Below are positions 5,743 to 6,902 of a stretch of DNA of 6,902 nt, piece after piece. Under the pieces are notes generated by a model that was not told where the DNA came from, did not search any database, and saw nothing but the letters and a program-made list of their open reading frames with translations. Positions within the stretch are counted from its first letter, which is position 1, and every line of letters starts with the position of its first letter. Position numbers and translations under genes: made by a program. The stretch covers positions 1 to 6,902 of the forward strand of contig JAFDCT010000323.1 in assembly GCA_019312695.1 (NCBI GenBank). The letters run 5' to 3'. Origin of the DNA: Deltaproteobacteria bacterium. Its GTDB lineage: Bacteria > Desulfobacterota > Desulfobulbia > Desulfobulbales > BM004.

Positions 5743-6902
5743 GATTAATCTCTATCTCAGCCTTATCCCTTACATTCGCAAGCCACGAAACAAGAATTGC
5801 TGATTTTTTTCTTTCAAGGAGTGTTGTCCTGAACTCACTTTCCTTTTGGCTGAAGAGTTCAGGCGAAGGCGGACTCTTTTCCATGATCCTGAAAACATAG
5901 TACATGCCATTGGTGGCTACTGCCTCTTCAGGGTATGGATTTTCTTCTGTGAGATCAAAAGCCATGCTGACAATCTGTTCCGGTAGCGCAGAAGCTCCTG
6001 CATCACTGCGGATAATATAGTCAGACGTTTTCGGGTTTATATCAAGCTTACCTGCCTCGGCAGCAAAATCTCCGGCGCCTTCCTGTTTAAGGGCAGACAG
6101 CAGTCCTGCTGCAGCTTCTTTGGCCATGGCTTCGGATTGGGCACTGATATAATCTTTACTGACCTGTTCCTTAACATCTTCATACGGGGCGATTTCCGGT
6201 TCTTTTTTGTCAGCAGCAAAGATGATGGCATAGCCCTGTGGAGTTTCGACCAGTGAACTGAGTTCCCCCCGGTTGAGAGAGAAAGCGGCATTGAGAAAGG
6301 CGGGATCGGAAGCCATGCTGATCTTGGAACCGCTTTTTGCAGGAGATTTTCGGGGGAAGAAATCTGTCTGTTCAAAGGGGATATTATTCTCCTGGCTGAA
6401 CCTATCCAGGCTGCCGGCCAGAATGATATTTTCATAGGCCGTTGTTGCCTGCGTAAATGAAAGCTCTCTGGATTTTTGTTCCTGAATCAGGGCTGCAATC
6501 TCAGTTTTTACTTCTTCCAGAGTTTTTGTGTGGGCCGGTTCAATCTTTTCGAGCTTTATGATATGGAACCCGAACTGGGTTTCAACTAAATCGCTGATGT
6601 CCCCTTCGTTTAATGAGAAAACCGCATCCTCAAAGGGCTTTACCATCCGGCCTCTGGAGAAGAAGCCAAGATCTCCTCCCTTGGGCCCGGAGGGGCCTTC
6701 GGAATACTGTTTGGCAAGCTCGGCAAAATCTTCACCTGTCCTGGCAAGTTCAAGAATCTTGGCTGCCCTGTCTTTCTTTTCAGCCAGGGCGTCTACCGAA
6801 TCCTCTTCTGAGGTTTTAATGAGGATGTGACGTGCACTTCGCTGTTCGGGGTTGGCGTAGCGGCTTAAATTTTCACGGTAAAAGGCTTCCAGATCTTCCT
6901 CA
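5729..6902 (-). CDS. ppiD: PpiD/SurA-like parvulin peptidyl-prolyl isomerase, N-terminus cut by window edge
   Basis: Envelope-associated cis-trans prolyl isomerase/chaperone helping exported proteins fold. The frame is open from the right edge to TAA at 5731-5729, giving 390 visible residues; the start, and any membrane anchor or SurA-like N-domain, lies outside. ATG 6646 is internal, because the parvulin domain begins well before it. Seen (numbered from the edge): a full parvulin domain about 22-120 with ARHILI (23-28), DFAELAKQYSEGPSGPKGGD (58-77), LGFFSRG (78-84) and GFHIIKLEKI (111-120). Two degenerate repeats follow, FLNAAFSLNRGELSSLVET (about 202-220, ending with an AIIFAADKKE-like strand) and AFDLTEENP (about 314-322) with MYYVFRIMEK (333-342). 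The C-terminus is charged and helical. Family placement is secure; PpiD is preferred over SurA because of the multi-repeat C-terminal half, but the missing N-terminus would decide. Confidence 0.88.
   Translation of the reverse strand, partial: EEDLEAFYRENLSRYANPEQRSARHILIKTSEEDSVDALAEKKDRAAKILELARTGEDFAELAKQYSEGPSGPKGGDLGFFSRGRMVKPFEDAVFSLNEGDISDLVETQFGFHIIKLEKIEPAHTKTLEEVKTEIAALIQEQKSRELSFTQATTAYENIILAGSLDRFSQENNIPFEQTDFFPRKSPAKSGSKISMASDPAFLNAAFSLNRGELSSLVETPQGYAIIFAADKKEPEIAPYEDVKEQVSKDYISAQSEAMAKEAAAGLLSALKQEGAGDFAAEAGKLDINPKTSDYIIRSDAGASALPEQIVSMAFDLTEENPYPEEAVATNGMYYVFRIMEKSPPSPELFSQKESEFRTTLLERKKSAILVSWLANVRDKAEIEINQQFL

Noticed and set aside
5735..5805. 12-bp direct repeat GAATTGCTGATT at 5735-5746 and 5794-5805
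   Set aside because: Both copies lie in coding sequence of the parvulin tail in different reading frames, with no flanking similarity; likely chance.
5729..6646. ATG 6646 as the start of the parvulin gene
   Set aside because: The frame stays open to the window edge, and the sequence before this ATG encodes the first part of the parvulin domain (ARHILI ... GGDLGFFSRG).

Overview
The window is an ordinary stretch of bacterial chromosome carrying five protein genes and no RNA gene, mobile element, CRISPR array or prophage. Two genes run off the window edges. The gene content suggests a Gram-negative, probably Desulfobacterota (former Deltaproteobacteria) genome: a proteobacterial-type poly(A) polymerase/tRNA nucleotidyltransferase, an envelope parvulin foldase, a hisS-aspS pair, and an AspRS of the apparently non-discriminating bacterial type. 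This placement is inferred from family resemblance by eye, not from a database search.

Layout. Positions 1-1244 (minus) hold the first 414 codons of a PcnB-type nucleotidyltransferase; its C-terminus lies left of the window. Just upstream of it on the same strand, 28 bp away, is a 324-residue flavoprotein of the nitronate monooxygenase/FabK-like family (1273-2247). The two probably form one transcript. A 297-bp AT-rich region (2248-2544) separates this leftward unit from a rightward one. It holds back-to-back sigma70-like promoters and a 10-bp repeat with a 20-bp period. The rightward unit is hisS (histidyl-tRNA synthetase, probably starting at TTG 2545) followed after 86 bp by aspS (aspartyl-tRNA synthetase, 3903-5684). 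The spacer between them contains a GC-rich hairpin. Only 44 bp after aspS, a convergent gene on the minus strand (5729 to beyond 6902) encodes the C-terminal 390 residues of a PpiD/SurA-like peptidyl-prolyl isomerase.

How they work together. HisRS and AspRS charge tRNAs and are a common syntenic pair. The PcnB-like enzyme acts on RNA 3' ends (mRNA tails or tRNA CCA). The parvulin assists folding of exported proteins. The flavoprotein is metabolic with unclear substrate and shares only its transcript with pcnB. I found no convincing new system. The points most worth a second look are the intergenic regulatory architecture, the cysteine clusters in HisRS and in the flavoprotein, the AspRS specificity residues, the PcnB signature variant and the internal repeats of the parvulin.
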